The notes under the pieces are model-generated. The model was given only the letters and a program-made list of their open reading frames with translations, was not told the DNA's origin and did no database searches. Below, one piece after another: positions 16,198 through 24,925 of a DNA stretch of 34,852 nt (within the stretch, counting starts at the first letter, position 1; each line of letters starts with the position of its first letter). A program made the translations under genes and the position numbers. Origin of the DNA: Granulosicoccus sp. (GTDB taxonomy: Bacteria > Pseudomonadota > Gammaproteobacteria > Granulosicoccales > Granulosicoccaceae); assembly GCA_023301725.1 (NCBI GenBank), contig JALZUD010000085.1, positions 1 through 34,852 of the forward strand. The letters are read 5' to 3'.

Positions 16198-17739
16198 ATG
16201 GTTAAAACTAACCAATGGGCAGCTTCTGCTCGCCTCAGTAAAGCACGCTCGCTGTTGGCCACCAAAGCACTCGGTGGCTTTATGGCTACGTGCCTGTTAA
16301 GTGTCAGCGCCAATACCGTTCAAGCCCACGACGATCACGATGAGTGGCAGCTCATAACACAGCAGCGCAGCGTACAAAATACCGAACGATGGAACGAACC
16401 GGCACGCTATTCGCGCGTTGTTGATGAACAAGGCTGGTATCGAACAGAACAGCAACAAGTCCCGGCTACACCCACACAGTCGTATCGACAACCCCTCACA
16501 ACGTTCGATCACAGTGCGACAAGTCAGGCCAATACACAACCACTGTCCAGGCGTCCCGGAACGCTTCCGTCTGGTACTGTAGTTGCAGGCTCACTACCCA
16601 ATCCTCAAGCTAATACACGCGCACCCTTAGTGCCGTCGCTGGCCTATCAAGCACAAGATCCGCAAGGCAGTTTGCAACAGCGCCTACCGCCACAAACCAT
16701 CAATCTTGATTTTTTTGTGGGGGAGGTTCGGGTCATGGGTGTTGTTGATACCACCCGAGTTGCTGTTGGCAACGGCAGTATTGTCAATGCAAAAGTCATC
16801 GAATCAAACGAGCTACTGATTATTGCCACTGGTGTGGGTAGTACCTCAGTGCGATTATGGAATTCAGATGCAACGCAAACCGATTACAACATTCGCGTAT
16901 CTGAAAATGATCCGCAAACCCGCGTGCGTCTTGAGCCTATGGTTCGCATGCGTGTTCGCATGGTCGAATTCAGAAAAAGCGCATTAGGGACGCTAGGCAT
17001 CGACTGGAGCGACAGCGCAGCAGGACCCACTTGGGGAGCGGCGGGTGCCAGCTCTAACAATGCCACGTTTATTCCCACTATTGAGGGTGGCAGTGCCTTG
17101 GTTTCAGCCGCCACGCCTTTCTCCACGTATTTTGGCATTACATCGAATATCGCCTCTCGAATTAACTTTCTGGCGCAAAACGGCGACGCGGTAACATTGG
17201 CAGAGCCTGTGTTAAGTGCCATAAATGGGGGAGAGGCTAGTTTTCTGGCAGGTGGTGAGGTGCCATACCCCATTGTGGGAGAAAATGGTCAAACACAAGT
17301 TGAATTCAAGGATTACGGCGTAAAGTTAAACGTTGCGCCCTTGATAGATGATGCCGGTAATGTGCGTGCCAAACTGCAAACTGAAATCAGTCAACTGGAC
17401 TCATCGGTGTCTATACAAGGAGCGCCTGGGCTGCTTACACGACGCGCGCAAACCGAGGTGACGGTCAGGTCTGGTGAGACGATCGTGATATCTGGCCTAT
17501 TGAGTTCAGAGAGTAGCGGCGATGTTGACATGATTCCGGGTATCGGCAGACTACCGATCATTGGGCGTCTGTTTAGCTCCAGATCAAAACGCAACAGCGT
17601 TAGCGAGTTGGTAATATTCGTAACCCCCGAAGTCATACAGCCGCAACAACCCATGATTAATGCCAGAGAGCAGCGCTACCTGCAAGAGTCTGGACGACGA
17701 CTGGCAGATTTACGCATGAGTCTGCCGTTGATGGAGTAA
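16198..17739 (+). CDS. Secretin of the CpaC/RcpA type, orphan
   Basis: A 513-aa outer-membrane secretin. A signal peptide (hydrophobic stretch GGFMATCLLSVSANTVQA) precedes a Gln/Thr/Pro-rich linker of about 130 residues. A pilus-formation N-domain follows (LDFFVGEVRVMGVVDTTRVAVGNGSIVNAKVIESNELLIIA...GSTSVRLW), then the secretin core (VRMRVRMVEFRKSALGTLGIDW; ALTLAEPVLSAINGGEASFLAGGEVPYP; GVKLNVAPLIDDAGNVRAKL) and the C-terminal signature (GETIVISGLLSSE, MIPGIGRLPIIGRLFSS, ELVIFVTPEVI). This is the CpaC pattern of tight-adherence (Flp) pili. No pilin, ATPase or other tad gene is adjacent, so it is an orphan or serves a distant locus. ATG at 16198 with AAAGGGA upstream. Confidence 0.9.
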   Translation: MVKTNQWAASARLSKARSLLATKALGGFMATCLLSVSANTVQAHDDHDEWQLITQQRSVQNTERWNEPARYSRVVDEQGWYRTEQQQVPATPTQSYRQPLTTFDHSATSQANTQPLSRRPGTLPSGTVVAGSLPNPQANTRAPLVPSLAYQAQDPQGSLQQRLPPQTINLDFFVGEVRVMGVVDTTRVAVGNGSIVNAKVIESNELLIIATGVGSTSVRLWNSDATQTDYNIRVSENDPQTRVRLEPMVRMRVRMVEFRKSALGTLGIDWSDSAAGPTWGAAGASSNNATFIPTIEGGSALVSAATPFSTYFGITSNIASRINFLAQNGDAVTLAEPVLSAINGGEASFLAGGEVPYPIVGENGQTQVEFKDYGVKLNVAPLIDDAGNVRAKLQTEISQLDSSVSIQGAPGLLTRRAQTEVTVRSGETIVISGLLSSESSGDVDMIPGIGRLPIIGRLFSSRSKRNSVSELVIFVTPEVIQPQQPMINAREQRYLQESGRRLADLRMSLPLME

Positions 17740-18055
17740 TGCAGGCAAGTTACGTGGTCCCGATTGCTACGTTGATTTTTGGAGACTGAAGAGAAATAAG
17801 TGATGAGAATTGCCAGAATATGCGCTCATTAATATCAAATATATCTATTTGCTATCAATGATATATATCTATATAGTCTGTGCTCAATGGTGTGTTTTTT
17901 AATTCGTCGTCTCAGTGGATGTGTGGATCGTCGCTGTTACAAAATTTGCATTCCAGGCTTTGCGGAAATGATATTTCCTAGTCTCTTCGCTGAGGCTGAG
18001 TCCCAAGTCCCAAGTCCCAAGTTCCATGACCCCATGATTTGATCAAGATGGAAAA
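17740..18055. other. Intergenic region upstream of the toxin-antitoxin pair
   Basis: I see no gene in these 316 bp. An AT-rich stretch near 17820-17880 contains ATATCA/TGATAT inverted-repeat arms and TATATA strings suited to a promoter or an antitoxin operator. TCCCAAG is repeated three times in tandem at 18001-18021. The sharp drop in GC compared with the neighbours hints that the toxin-antitoxin pair was acquired. Confidence 0.5.
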
Positions 18056-18298
18056 ATGATGAAAAAACAACAGTTGCTTGTGCGCGAAGTTGATCCCGCG
18101 GTTGTGACGGAATTAAAGAAACGAGCGGTTAAAAATGGACGTAGCGCTGAGGCAGAGCATCGGTTGATACTGGAGCATGCCCTTCGTGGAACACAGCGAA
18201 TTTCATTAGCAGCGGCGTTGATGAAAATTCCACCCCATGGAGATGATGAAGATTTTGAGCGCCGAGACGAAGACGGCTCTGCTAGTGTATTTAATTGA
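18056..18298 (+). CDS. FitA-type antitoxin (ribbon-helix-helix)
   Basis: An 80-aa protein whose first 50 residues have the Arc-type ribbon-helix-helix pattern of FitA/VapB antitoxins: QQLLVREVDPAVVTELKKRAVKNGRSAEAEHRLILEHAL, with the short DNA-binding strand at the start and two helices after it. The Asp/Glu-rich C-terminus (PHGDDEDFERRDEDGS) would wrap and block the toxin. The stop lies within the toxin gene, a 14-bp overlap typical of coupled toxin-antitoxin pairs. It should repress its own promoter in the AT-rich region upstream. Confidence 0.85.
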   Translation: MMKKQQLLVREVDPAVVTELKKRAVKNGRSAEAEHRLILEHALRGTQRISLAAALMKIPPHGDDEDFERRDEDGSASVFN

Positions 18299-18704
18299 CA
18301 CGAACGTTATCAGTGAGCTTAGGAAGGGACGTAATACCGATAGAGGTGTTCTTGAATTCTTTCATCGAGCTGACGCGAAAAATGAAGCATGCTATCTGTC
18401 TGTCGTTACCATTGGTGAGTTAAGGCGAGGTGTTGAAATGGTCCGACACCGAAGCGATAGAGCACAGGCTAACGCCATGCAAGAATGGTTTTCGACGATT
18501 GTGGATAACTACACAGACTTTATATTGCCAATTGATTCTGAAATAGCCTGTTTGTGGGCAGAATTACGAGTGCCAAATCATGAAAATGCACTGGATAAAT
18601 TCATAGCGGCAACGGCCTTGATTCACTCTTTGCAAGTGGTAAGTCGTAACGTTAGGGACTTTGAGAAAACTGGGGTCCCAATAGTCAATCCTTTTGGCAG
18701 TTGA
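18285..18704 (+). CDS. vapC: FitB/VapC-type toxin, PIN-domain ribonuclease
   Basis: A 139-aa PIN-domain endoribonuclease from the GTG at 18285; the frame is open upstream to an ATG at 18237, but the family start VYLIDTNVISEL fits the GTG. The acidic metal-binding residues are in LIDTNVISE, TIGELRRGVE and ALDKFIAATALIHSL, with RNVRDFE and the terminal NPF following the FitB pattern. It should cleave RNA when released from the 18056 antitoxin. The sequence looks intact, so an active toxin is likely. Its 3' end is copied 67 bp downstream. Confidence 0.9.
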   Translation: MYLIDTNVISELRKGRNTDRGVLEFFHRADAKNEACYLSVVTIGELRRGVEMVRHRSDRAQANAMQEWFSTIVDNYTDFILPIDSEIACLWAELRVPNHENALDKFIAATALIHSLQVVSRNVRDFEKTGVPIVNPFGS

Positions 18705-18779
18705 TTTTGCTTGAGTTCTGATCAGTGCTGATTTCTCATCCGTCCCGATAGTCAATCCTTTTGGCAGTTGACCTTGCTT
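18676..18779 (+). repeat. 37-bp direct repeat copying the 3' end of the toxin gene
   Basis: The 37 bp at 18676-18712 include the last codons of the toxin (IVNPFGS-stop) and recur at 18743-18779 with three mismatches, offset by 67 bp. The second copy can still be read as IVNPFGS-stop but has no gene in front of it. The rest of the gap to 18975 has only a short frame reading VIGHVDQRYNKKYLGAGLL (18790-18849), possibly another gene remnant. Confidence 0.85.
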
Positions 18780-18975
18780 CAATAGTCAGGTGATTGGGCA
18801 TGTCGATCAGCGCTACAACAAGAAGTACCTCGGTGCCGGTTTGTTATAAAAATGTGAGCAATGCCTCAGCTACTTTCAGACATTACCTTGATTTGTGTTA
18901 TTACTTTAATGTAATCTTGCGGAAATAAGTTAGTGACAAAATTTCACATTTCGGCAACCAAGGAAGACACCACTA

Positions 18976-20019
18976 TTGGATCGTAGAAAGCTGTTACAAC
19001 TTGCCGCCGCATCCTTGGTCCTCGCCTCCAGACACTCGATGTCAAATGAGAGGCAATCAGTATCGTTTCTTAACTGGGATTCCTACATTGGACCGTCCAC
19101 GTTGCGCGATTTTGAAGCCGAAACGGGTGTTGCAGTCAACTACGGCCTGTTCGCCGACAACTTTGAGCTATTTGCAAAAGTCCGGACTACGCCGGGCCAA
19201 TATGATCTGATCACACCATCAAATATGCTGGTTGAAATCATGATACAAGCCGATCTGTTGGCGCCGATAGATAAAACGAAACTAGGTAATTGGGACAACA
19301 TAGATCCCGCATTTCGCAACCCGGTATTTGATCCAGACAGAAAATTCAGTGTCCCCTACACGCATGGCGCACTGGCGATAGGGTATCGCCGCTCAGCGAT
19401 CTCAAAGCCACCAGTAAGTTGGGCCGAGGTATTCAGTGCAGATCGTTATTCTGGCAAATTGGCTATTCCTAACGATTCGATCATTGTCATGCAGCTTGCC
19501 TTGAAAGCACTGGGTGTCGGGGTCAATGGCTGGTGCGAGAAGTCGTTAGCGGAGGCCGAGCGCATGCTGACGTTGCTCAAGCCCAATTTACTGGCGTTCA
19601 CTACTTCAAATGGTCAAGACCTGCTTCTAGCAGGCGAAGCAGATATCGTGGTGGAGCAAGACGGTCCATTAAAGCAAGCCATGCTGGAGGATGATGACTT
19701 GGACATCATTTATCCTGAGGAAGGCACGCTGATTTGGGAAGATGTGTTGTGCATTCTTGGTGACTCGCAGAATACTGACAACACGCACCTGTTAATCGAC
19801 TACTTGCTCAATGCCGATGTGGCTGCAGCGGTAGCTGAAAATATTGACTACACAATGTCGAACACAGGGGCCCTTGCGAAGAGAGCTGGTATCTCGGATA
19901 AGCCCGTTAATGCCTGCGGATTAAAGCGGATAACCACTCACGATGAATATGGCCGATTTCCAGGACAGGAGGTTTTTGCGGATGTTGAAAAGCGCTGGCT
20001 ACGAATCAAATTGTCTTAG
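18976..20019 (+). CDS. PotD-like polyamine-type binding protein, orphan
   Basis: A 347-aa solute-binding protein of the spermidine/putrescine (PotD/PotF) class. The TTG start at 18976 has AAGGAAG at 18959-18965 and gives MDRRKLLQLAAASLVLASRH, a twin-arginine-like signal. The body begins VSFLNWDSYIGPSTLRDFEAETGV and includes YDLITPSNMLVEIMIQADLLAPID, the PYTHGALAIGYR segment, LLLAGEADIVVEQDG, and IDYTMSNTGALAK near the end. No ATPase or permease is nearby. A LuxR-family regulator starts 24 bp downstream, so the two are almost surely cotranscribed. The protein may capture a polyamine or related amine for signalling rather than uptake; this is inference. Confidence 0.85.
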   Translation: MDRRKLLQLAAASLVLASRHSMSNERQSVSFLNWDSYIGPSTLRDFEAETGVAVNYGLFADNFELFAKVRTTPGQYDLITPSNMLVEIMIQADLLAPIDKTKLGNWDNIDPAFRNPVFDPDRKFSVPYTHGALAIGYRRSAISKPPVSWAEVFSADRYSGKLAIPNDSIIVMQLALKALGVGVNGWCEKSLAEAERMLTLLKPNLLAFTTSNGQDLLLAGEADIVVEQDGPLKQAMLEDDDLDIIYPEEGTLIWEDVLCILGDSQNTDNTHLLIDYLLNADVAAAVAENIDYTMSNTGALAKRAGISDKPVNACGLKRITTHDEYGRFPGQEVFADVEKRWLRIKLS

Positions 20020-20042
20020 GTTTTAAAAGGAACTTACCAGAC

Positions 20043-20798
20043 GTGACTGTTGAATGTACATATAAGAGCTCTTTTGAACTCATAGAAGCTACCAAATCGC
20101 TGAGCTTCGACGCCAGCTGGGATTTGCTTAACGAGCGCCTGAGCTTGCTGGGTGTTAGCAGTGTTTTTTATGGTTTTTGTACCTCCAAAGCTGAAATTCT
20201 CAGGCAAGGAATGACGAAGTCGTGCTTTTACCGAACCAACCACAATCCACAGTGGATGGATGCTCTGGGGGCTGATAATTTCCTAGATCACGAACTGACA
20301 TCCAATTTGATGTTAACCGACGAAAAAGAAGTATTCTGGAGTGATGACGACGCGTGGAAAAGCGCTAGCGCCGAGCAACGCGAGCAGGCATATCTGGAAA
20401 AAGATATAGGTTTGGGCGTTGGAGTGACGCTTCAACTCTCAAGCTTGCAAGATAGTGCGGTGGGTGTTGCTGTTGGTTTGAATACAGCCGATGTTTCCCC
20501 AAAGGAGTTTGCAGCCTATTGGAAGCAGCATAGACTCGAGGTGCACGGTATTTGTCAGGTGATGGATCTCGCACTCAGAACCCATCATTGCCTGGCATTG
20601 ACAGGGTTAACTGCCCGAGAGGTGGAGTTCCTTGAGTACTTGGCGGCTGGGTACACGCTAAAGCAGATGGCCAACAAATGGAATCGAGCGCCAACAACTT
20701 TGAATACGCACTCTTTTAACTGTCGTAAAAAATTAAATGCAGCAAGCCTTGAGCAGGCTGTGTTCAAAGCGTATGTGCTGGGTCTTATAAAACCTTAG
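20043..20798 (+). CDS. LuxR-family regulator with autoinducer-binding-like domain (LuxR solo)
   Basis: A 251-aa cytoplasmic transcription factor starting at GTG 20043 with AAAAGGA upstream. The N-terminal 165 residues follow the autoinducer-binding pattern: FYGFCT, NHNPQWMDALGADNFLDHELTSNLML, EVFWSDDDAW, and a later LGVGVTLQLSS. The C-terminus is a LuxR helix-turn-helix: LTAREVEFLEYLAAGYTLKQMANKW, a recognition helix with TTLNTHSFNCRKKL, and EQAVFKAYVLGLI. There is no LuxI-type synthase in the window, so it counts as a solo. Its ligand might be an external acyl-homoserine lactone or something supplied by the upstream binding protein. Confidence 0.88.
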   Translation: MTVECTYKSSFELIEATKSLSFDASWDLLNERLSLLGVSSVFYGFCTSKAEILRQGMTKSCFYRTNHNPQWMDALGADNFLDHELTSNLMLTDEKEVFWSDDDAWKSASAEQREQAYLEKDIGLGVGVTLQLSSLQDSAVGVAVGLNTADVSPKEFAAYWKQHRLEVHGICQVMDLALRTHHCLALTGLTAREVEFLEYLAAGYTLKQMANKWNRAPTTLNTHSFNCRKKLNAASLEQAVFKAYVLGLIKP

Positions 20799-21122
20799 CG
20801 CAGATTTGTTCTGGCAGCTTCAAGAATTTTTCGTACTATTCAGTTGCTGGTAATACCCACGCAAAAACTCTGCACAAACATCGAAGTTGCCCGCACCTTT
20901 CCCTTTACCTGACATTAAGTTAGAGCGGGAGGGTTTCGCTTGCACGTTGTGAATGGTAGATATCTACTATTGCTTCTCGATCTTGGTTGCAGGCACACTC
21001 TCTAGCGGGCTTTTAAACAAGCCGTAAACCTGTTGATCACGGACCATGATCCAAAGACGTTACCTACTTGCAGCATGGTCAGTAACAAAACACGTTGGCA
21101 ATAATTCACAGAGAGAAAAAAC
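20799..21122. other. Intergenic region with short minus-strand frames and a palindrome
   Basis: I see no confident gene here. On the minus strand two short frames could be remnants or small peptides: 21047-20967 (26 aa, starting MVRDQQVYGLFKSPLES) and 20945-20820 (41 aa from GTG, containing GNFDVCAEFLRGYYQQL). A perfect 12-bp palindrome GTAGATATCTAC lies at 20956-20967. The ribosome-binding site of the next gene is the GAGAG close to 21112. Confidence 0.4.
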
Positions 21123-21500
21123 ATGAAATTTACCCACATAGCACTGACCGCAGTTGTTCTAACCGTTTCAGCCTGTGCAACCACTCCCGCTGAGAATGTG
21201 GCTTACGAACGTATTACTACAAAAGAGCAGTACATAGAATTAGTCGCGGGTCGTGCCGCCAAATCGAAGGGCTCAGACTTTTCTTCAACCGCGTTGGCGG
21301 ATGGAACACTGACAAGTACTGGTGGTAGTAAAAAGCTATCAGGCACCTGGACTTGGGAAGAGGGTTATTTTTGTAGAGAAGGAACTATAGGTTCTGAACC
21401 CTTAGAGCGTGACTGTCAGGTAATCGAAATTGCAGGCGACTCGCTCAAGGTAAACAGGAATAGAGGCGAAGGCGAAAGCGTGATACTTAAGCTTAAGTAA
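21123..21500 (+). CDS. Small lipoprotein of unknown function
   Basis: A 125-aa protein with the signal peptide MKFTHIALTAVVLTVSAC; lipobox VSAC with Cys18. The mature part has a central TSTGGSKKLSGTWTWEEGYFCREG segment and two further cysteines (in YFCREG and RDCQVIEI) that could pair, ending in a beta-rich VILKLK. This looks like a compact beta fold such as small outer-membrane lipoproteins. ATG at 21123 preceded by GAGAGAAAAAAC. It stands alone. I cannot assign a family. Confidence 0.75.
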   Translation: MKFTHIALTAVVLTVSACATTPAENVAYERITTKEQYIELVAGRAAKSKGSDFSSTALADGTLTSTGGSKKLSGTWTWEEGYFCREGTIGSEPLERDCQVIEIAGDSLKVNRNRGEGESVILKLK

Positions 21501-21854
21501 GTATCAATACACCGTTCGGCAATTAAATGCTGAAAACTGGACGATGCAACGTTGATCTCCCATTCGCAGCGATGAATTTAACAGCTTCAGTCTGTCGCTC
21601 TTTGGGGTGGCAGTATCGATATGTCGAAACCCAGACGCTTAGCTTGAACTGTTCGAGGTATTTGCAAGTTAGTGCCTGAAATGGCAGTTATCTGCCATTG
21701 TGTCTTATTTGCAAAAAGAAGATCATCTTAGGTAGCTGCAAAGTTCAGCGCTTTAAAAAACTTTTGGCACACGATTTAGTCACCTCTGCATGACAAAGCA
21801 CTTTACTTGTTTTCGGAGCAGCCCATTGTTCCTCGAACCAACCCAACATTGACT
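21501..21854. other. Intergenic region with a hairpin
   Basis: No gene seen. AATGGCAG (21680-21687) and CTGCCATT (21692-21699) form a perfect 8-bp stem with a 4-nt loop, followed by a moderately T-rich TGTCTTATTTG. It is a weak terminator candidate, about 180 bp after the lipoprotein gene. The remainder has no recognisable element. Confidence 0.4.
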
Positions 21855-23666
21855 ATGAACCCCATGATTTCAAAATCTGCTATCTCGGTTTTATTGACTG
21901 CACTTTTCATTGTTGGTTGTGATGAGGAAAAGTCCAATCAGTTGTCCAATATGGATGCTACGGACAACTCCCAAGGCAGTGCAGATGATAATCGTCAGAG
22001 TGATAACGAGCAGGACGACACAACGATCACGGAACAAGACGATACAGATAACGGTACCCAAGAAGACACTCAGTCTGGCATTGAGGACGATGCACAGACA
22101 GACGCTCCAGGTGTCTCACCAGACGACATACCGGAAGATGTACCGCCTGAGTCTGATCCGACTAGCCGTGAGAATCTAGCTGCTCTGAGGAGCTTGAATT
22201 TAGAGAAAATACGACACGATTGTCAGCCTTTCATGCAAAACTATCCTGCTGAAGATGGCTCGGGTCTTGGGATCTATAGCCCTAACAATCAGTTCGGAAT
22301 AATCACGTCCAACGGTTTCTCGCTCTGGTATGTCGATGAGCTGGGAGAGAAGATAAACCAGAGTGCGTTGGTCAGCGGCAGTTTGCTGCGCTCCGACTAC
22401 GGTGATGAAAACACGCTGACACAGTGTTCTTACTCAGACCATGGCGTGCTGTACGCTTTTCACCCAAAGCTAGGCGCTATAGGTGATGGGCTTGCAGACT
22501 CATATCAGAGACCACCTTGGTTAGCAGTTGTAGGTGGCAGAGCGTCTGGGGGCACCGCCTATCAGTGGGTATCTGTGCACAGCGATTTAATCTATCGAAC
22601 CTACAGGGTGCTAGCACAGAGGCATGCGACAACCGTTGGTCCTCTTGATCAAGACGATGTCGAACAACTCTATGCCGAAGCAATAAGTTTGGTCACGAGT
22701 TTGCCCGGATTTGATCTGGATGTGTTGATAGATGACGTCTACATAGATACACCAGGTGGTATTAGTCAGAATCGACCCGTTATTACAAAAGCTGTGTTGG
22801 AAATTTCTCCAATAACCGAACAAATTCGTTTTCTTGCAGAAACAACGTTTGGAATAGACGGAGACGTTGGTCTACTAAATGAAGAGATTGCACGCCAGCT
22901 TGTCTTGAACGAAAGATCTCCAAACTATGGCGATAAAGTGGCGTTGAGCATCTTTGGAGAAGCTGGAGACTTGATGAGTAACGACCCCGAGTTTCGTGAT
23001 GTAACTAACAACTGGACCGAGTATAGCAATACAGAAAGCTTCACCACAGGCACGTCAAATAGTGGAGTGTTCTCTACCAGCACTCGCACTGATCTACGAC
23101 TGTCTCTGACGAGCAGTATTACAAGAGGCGATGAGTCGTTGCAGCACGGCTTCTATCAAGACGTGTTAGTGGGAGGTCGCTCATTAGATGATATTAATTT
23201 CGTTGCAGCTTACTCACGTCTGCAAGGAATATTGGAAGACGGCACATTTCTATCAAGGGGTGAAGACTCTGGTGTTGCAGGTGTTGCCATGGAATACCTG
23301 AACGATCAGAACAGGGCTATTGGTGCCACTGTCTTTGCTAATGCAACAGATGGCTTATTTACGGGTTCGGGTTTCTACAATGCACCAATACCACTTCAAT
23401 CCAATGGCACGACTATCGTTTATCGGGTTCCCAGCATTGGTAACAATAGTCTGATTGCGAATGTTGGAGAAGAGGCCAGAGTTTCTGTGGGTAGCCGGCA
23501 ATCAGAAATCCAGGCAATTAGGCTGTATGTATTTGTCGCTGACTATATGGCAGAACAGCTCCTACGACATTTTCTTACAGGAATTGTATTGTCTACTCCG
23601 TCGTGTAATGAATGTAAGGCTGAACTTAACGTGAACTCATTATCTTTGCGTTATGAACAACCATAG
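21855..23666 (+). CDS. Large lipoprotein with acidic linker, unknown function
   Basis: About 603 aa from the ATG at 21855; an in-frame TTG at 21807 would add 16 residues before the signal peptide and is unlikely. The signal ends at lipobox FIVGC (Cys22). A linker of about 85 residues, rich in Asp, Gln, Asn and Glu, spaces the body from the membrane, much like the lipoprotein at 1-578. The body, about 490 residues, has no motif I recognise. It contains scattered cysteines (HDCQPF, TQCSYS and a late CNECK) and Ser/Thr/Gly-rich beta-like segments. It would be an outer-membrane or surface lipoprotein. Nothing nearby suggests a role. Confidence 0.7.
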   Translation: MNPMISKSAISVLLTALFIVGCDEEKSNQLSNMDATDNSQGSADDNRQSDNEQDDTTITEQDDTDNGTQEDTQSGIEDDAQTDAPGVSPDDIPEDVPPESDPTSRENLAALRSLNLEKIRHDCQPFMQNYPAEDGSGLGIYSPNNQFGIITSNGFSLWYVDELGEKINQSALVSGSLLRSDYGDENTLTQCSYSDHGVLYAFHPKLGAIGDGLADSYQRPPWLAVVGGRASGGTAYQWVSVHSDLIYRTYRVLAQRHATTVGPLDQDDVEQLYAEAISLVTSLPGFDLDVLIDDVYIDTPGGISQNRPVITKAVLEISPITEQIRFLAETTFGIDGDVGLLNEEIARQLVLNERSPNYGDKVALSIFGEAGDLMSNDPEFRDVTNNWTEYSNTESFTTGTSNSGVFSTSTRTDLRLSLTSSITRGDESLQHGFYQDVLVGGRSLDDINFVAAYSRLQGILEDGTFLSRGEDSGVAGVAMEYLNDQNRAIGATVFANATDGLFTGSGFYNAPIPLQSNGTTIVYRVPSIGNNSLIANVGEEARVSVGSRQSEIQAIRLYVFVADYMAEQLLRHFLTGIVLSTPSCNECKAELNVNSLSLRYEQP

Positions 23667-24168
23667 TGAACGGTTCGTAGCAAATCATGATTTGTGCTTT
23701 GACGCTATCTCAGCTAGATTTTTAAGCCAGACAGTGAGAACAAAATTTCAGTATATTGATTTGAGTTCTGTGCAGAAGGATGAGCAATTCTGCATCTGAG
23801 TTATGGAAGTGTAATGTCGTCCCCACGGCCTGTAGACGTAGAAGCCTAGTTGGCCAAGAACGGTCTCGATTACCGCTATCCTGAGTTAGGTGACCATTTG
23901 GAGCAGTGTGTCCAGTTAAGGCTGGAATGTTCGGAGGGAGATAGATTTGCCCAGCTTTTGCATCGATTAGCTCAAACTACCTGAAGTTCCTTGCTAATCC
24001 ATGCCACATTTTTCTGGCATGGTATGAAACGCTAAAGACAAGGTTGTTTCTGTGGCTCTGAAGCTCGCAATACCAGCTTTGCTCTACAATAAGGCTCGCG
24101 ACAATAATTCTGCAGCCGAGAATTATATGTTCTTGAACCCAATGTCTGAGCCACCATAAAGCCGCACC
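23667..24168. other. Intergenic region with two hairpins, no gene seen
   Basis: A gap of 502 bp with stop codons in all frames at short intervals. CATGCCA (24000-24006) pairs with TGGCATG (24015-24021) across an 8-nt loop. ATAATTCT (24104-24111) pairs with AGAATTAT (24119-24126) across a 7-nt loop, about 40 bp before the metallopeptidase ATG. Neither has a T-run. The second might affect translation of the next gene, or be a regulator site. Confidence 0.45.
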
Positions 24169-24852
24169 ATGCCATTTTTGATACTGATAGCCCTGGTGGC
24201 GATGATAGTTTTCCTACCGCAGTGGTGGGCGAAGAGCGTCTTTGCTAAACATTCAACAATTCAAGATCACCTGCAAGGAACCGGTGGTGAGTTAGCAGAG
24301 CATCTAATAGAGCGCTTTGAGATCGATGGGGTTAAGGTTGAAGAGACCACAGAGGGCAATGATCACTACGACCCGGAATCAAAAACCGTTCGACTATCTC
24401 CCAAAAACTATCATGATAAATCCCTGACCGCAGTGGCCGTCGCCACTCATGAAGTGGGGCATGCCATTCAGCATCATAACAATGAAGCTAAATTGGCACT
24501 GCGTTCACGTCTGGTTAAAGTATCTGTAAAGCTGGAGAAATTTGGCTCGATTATCATGATGGTCATGCCTGTAGTTTTAGTGTTAACGCGTAGCCCGGCT
24601 GCTGGTTTTCTATTTTTTGCTACCGGTTTTTTAACTATTGCCGGATCAGCAGTAATTCACCTAATCACTTTGCCTGTTGAATGGGATGCCAGTTTTGGCA
24701 AAGCTTTACCGATACTCAAAGAAGGCTACGTTCATAAAGACGAAATTCAGGCAGTAGATCAAATCCTCAAAGCCGCAGCATTGACTTATGTAGCTGCATC
24801 GTTGATGGGCATATTAAATGTCTGGCGTTGGATTGCGCTACTCAGACGTTAG
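24169..24852 (+). CDS. Membrane zinc metallopeptidase, YugP type
   Basis: A 227-aa integral-membrane protein of the neutral zinc metallopeptidase family typified by B. subtilis YugP. The N-terminal membrane segment is MPFLILIALVAMIVFLP. The family motif DHYDPESKTVRLSP precedes the zinc site HEVGH (His94, Glu95, His98), followed by AIQH. Two hydrophobic stretches follow (IIMMVMPVVLVLT and AAGFLFFATGFLTIAGSAVI), then LPVEWDASF, which carries the probable third ligand Glu, and a C-terminal AALTYVAASLMGIL membrane segment. Length and order are standard. The physiological substrate of the family is unknown. It converges with the LacI-family gene. Confidence 0.9.
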   Translation: MPFLILIALVAMIVFLPQWWAKSVFAKHSTIQDHLQGTGGELAEHLIERFEIDGVKVEETTEGNDHYDPESKTVRLSPKNYHDKSLTAVAVATHEVGHAIQHHNNEAKLALRSRLVKVSVKLEKFGSIIMMVMPVVLVLTRSPAAGFLFFATGFLTIAGSAVIHLITLPVEWDASFGKALPILKEGYVHKDEIQAVDQILKAAALTYVAASLMGILNVWRWIALLRR

Positions 24853-24925
24853 CCAACTGCTTGTCTTCTCTGCTCAGGAATTCAACCGGTACGACAAAGA
24901 CGGCTTGATGTCGCTTTCACATTCT

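Noticed and set aside
18676..18779. Integron attC sites flanking the toxin-antitoxin pair
   Set aside because: The copies are direct repeats of coding sequence and lack the paired inverted core sites of attC.
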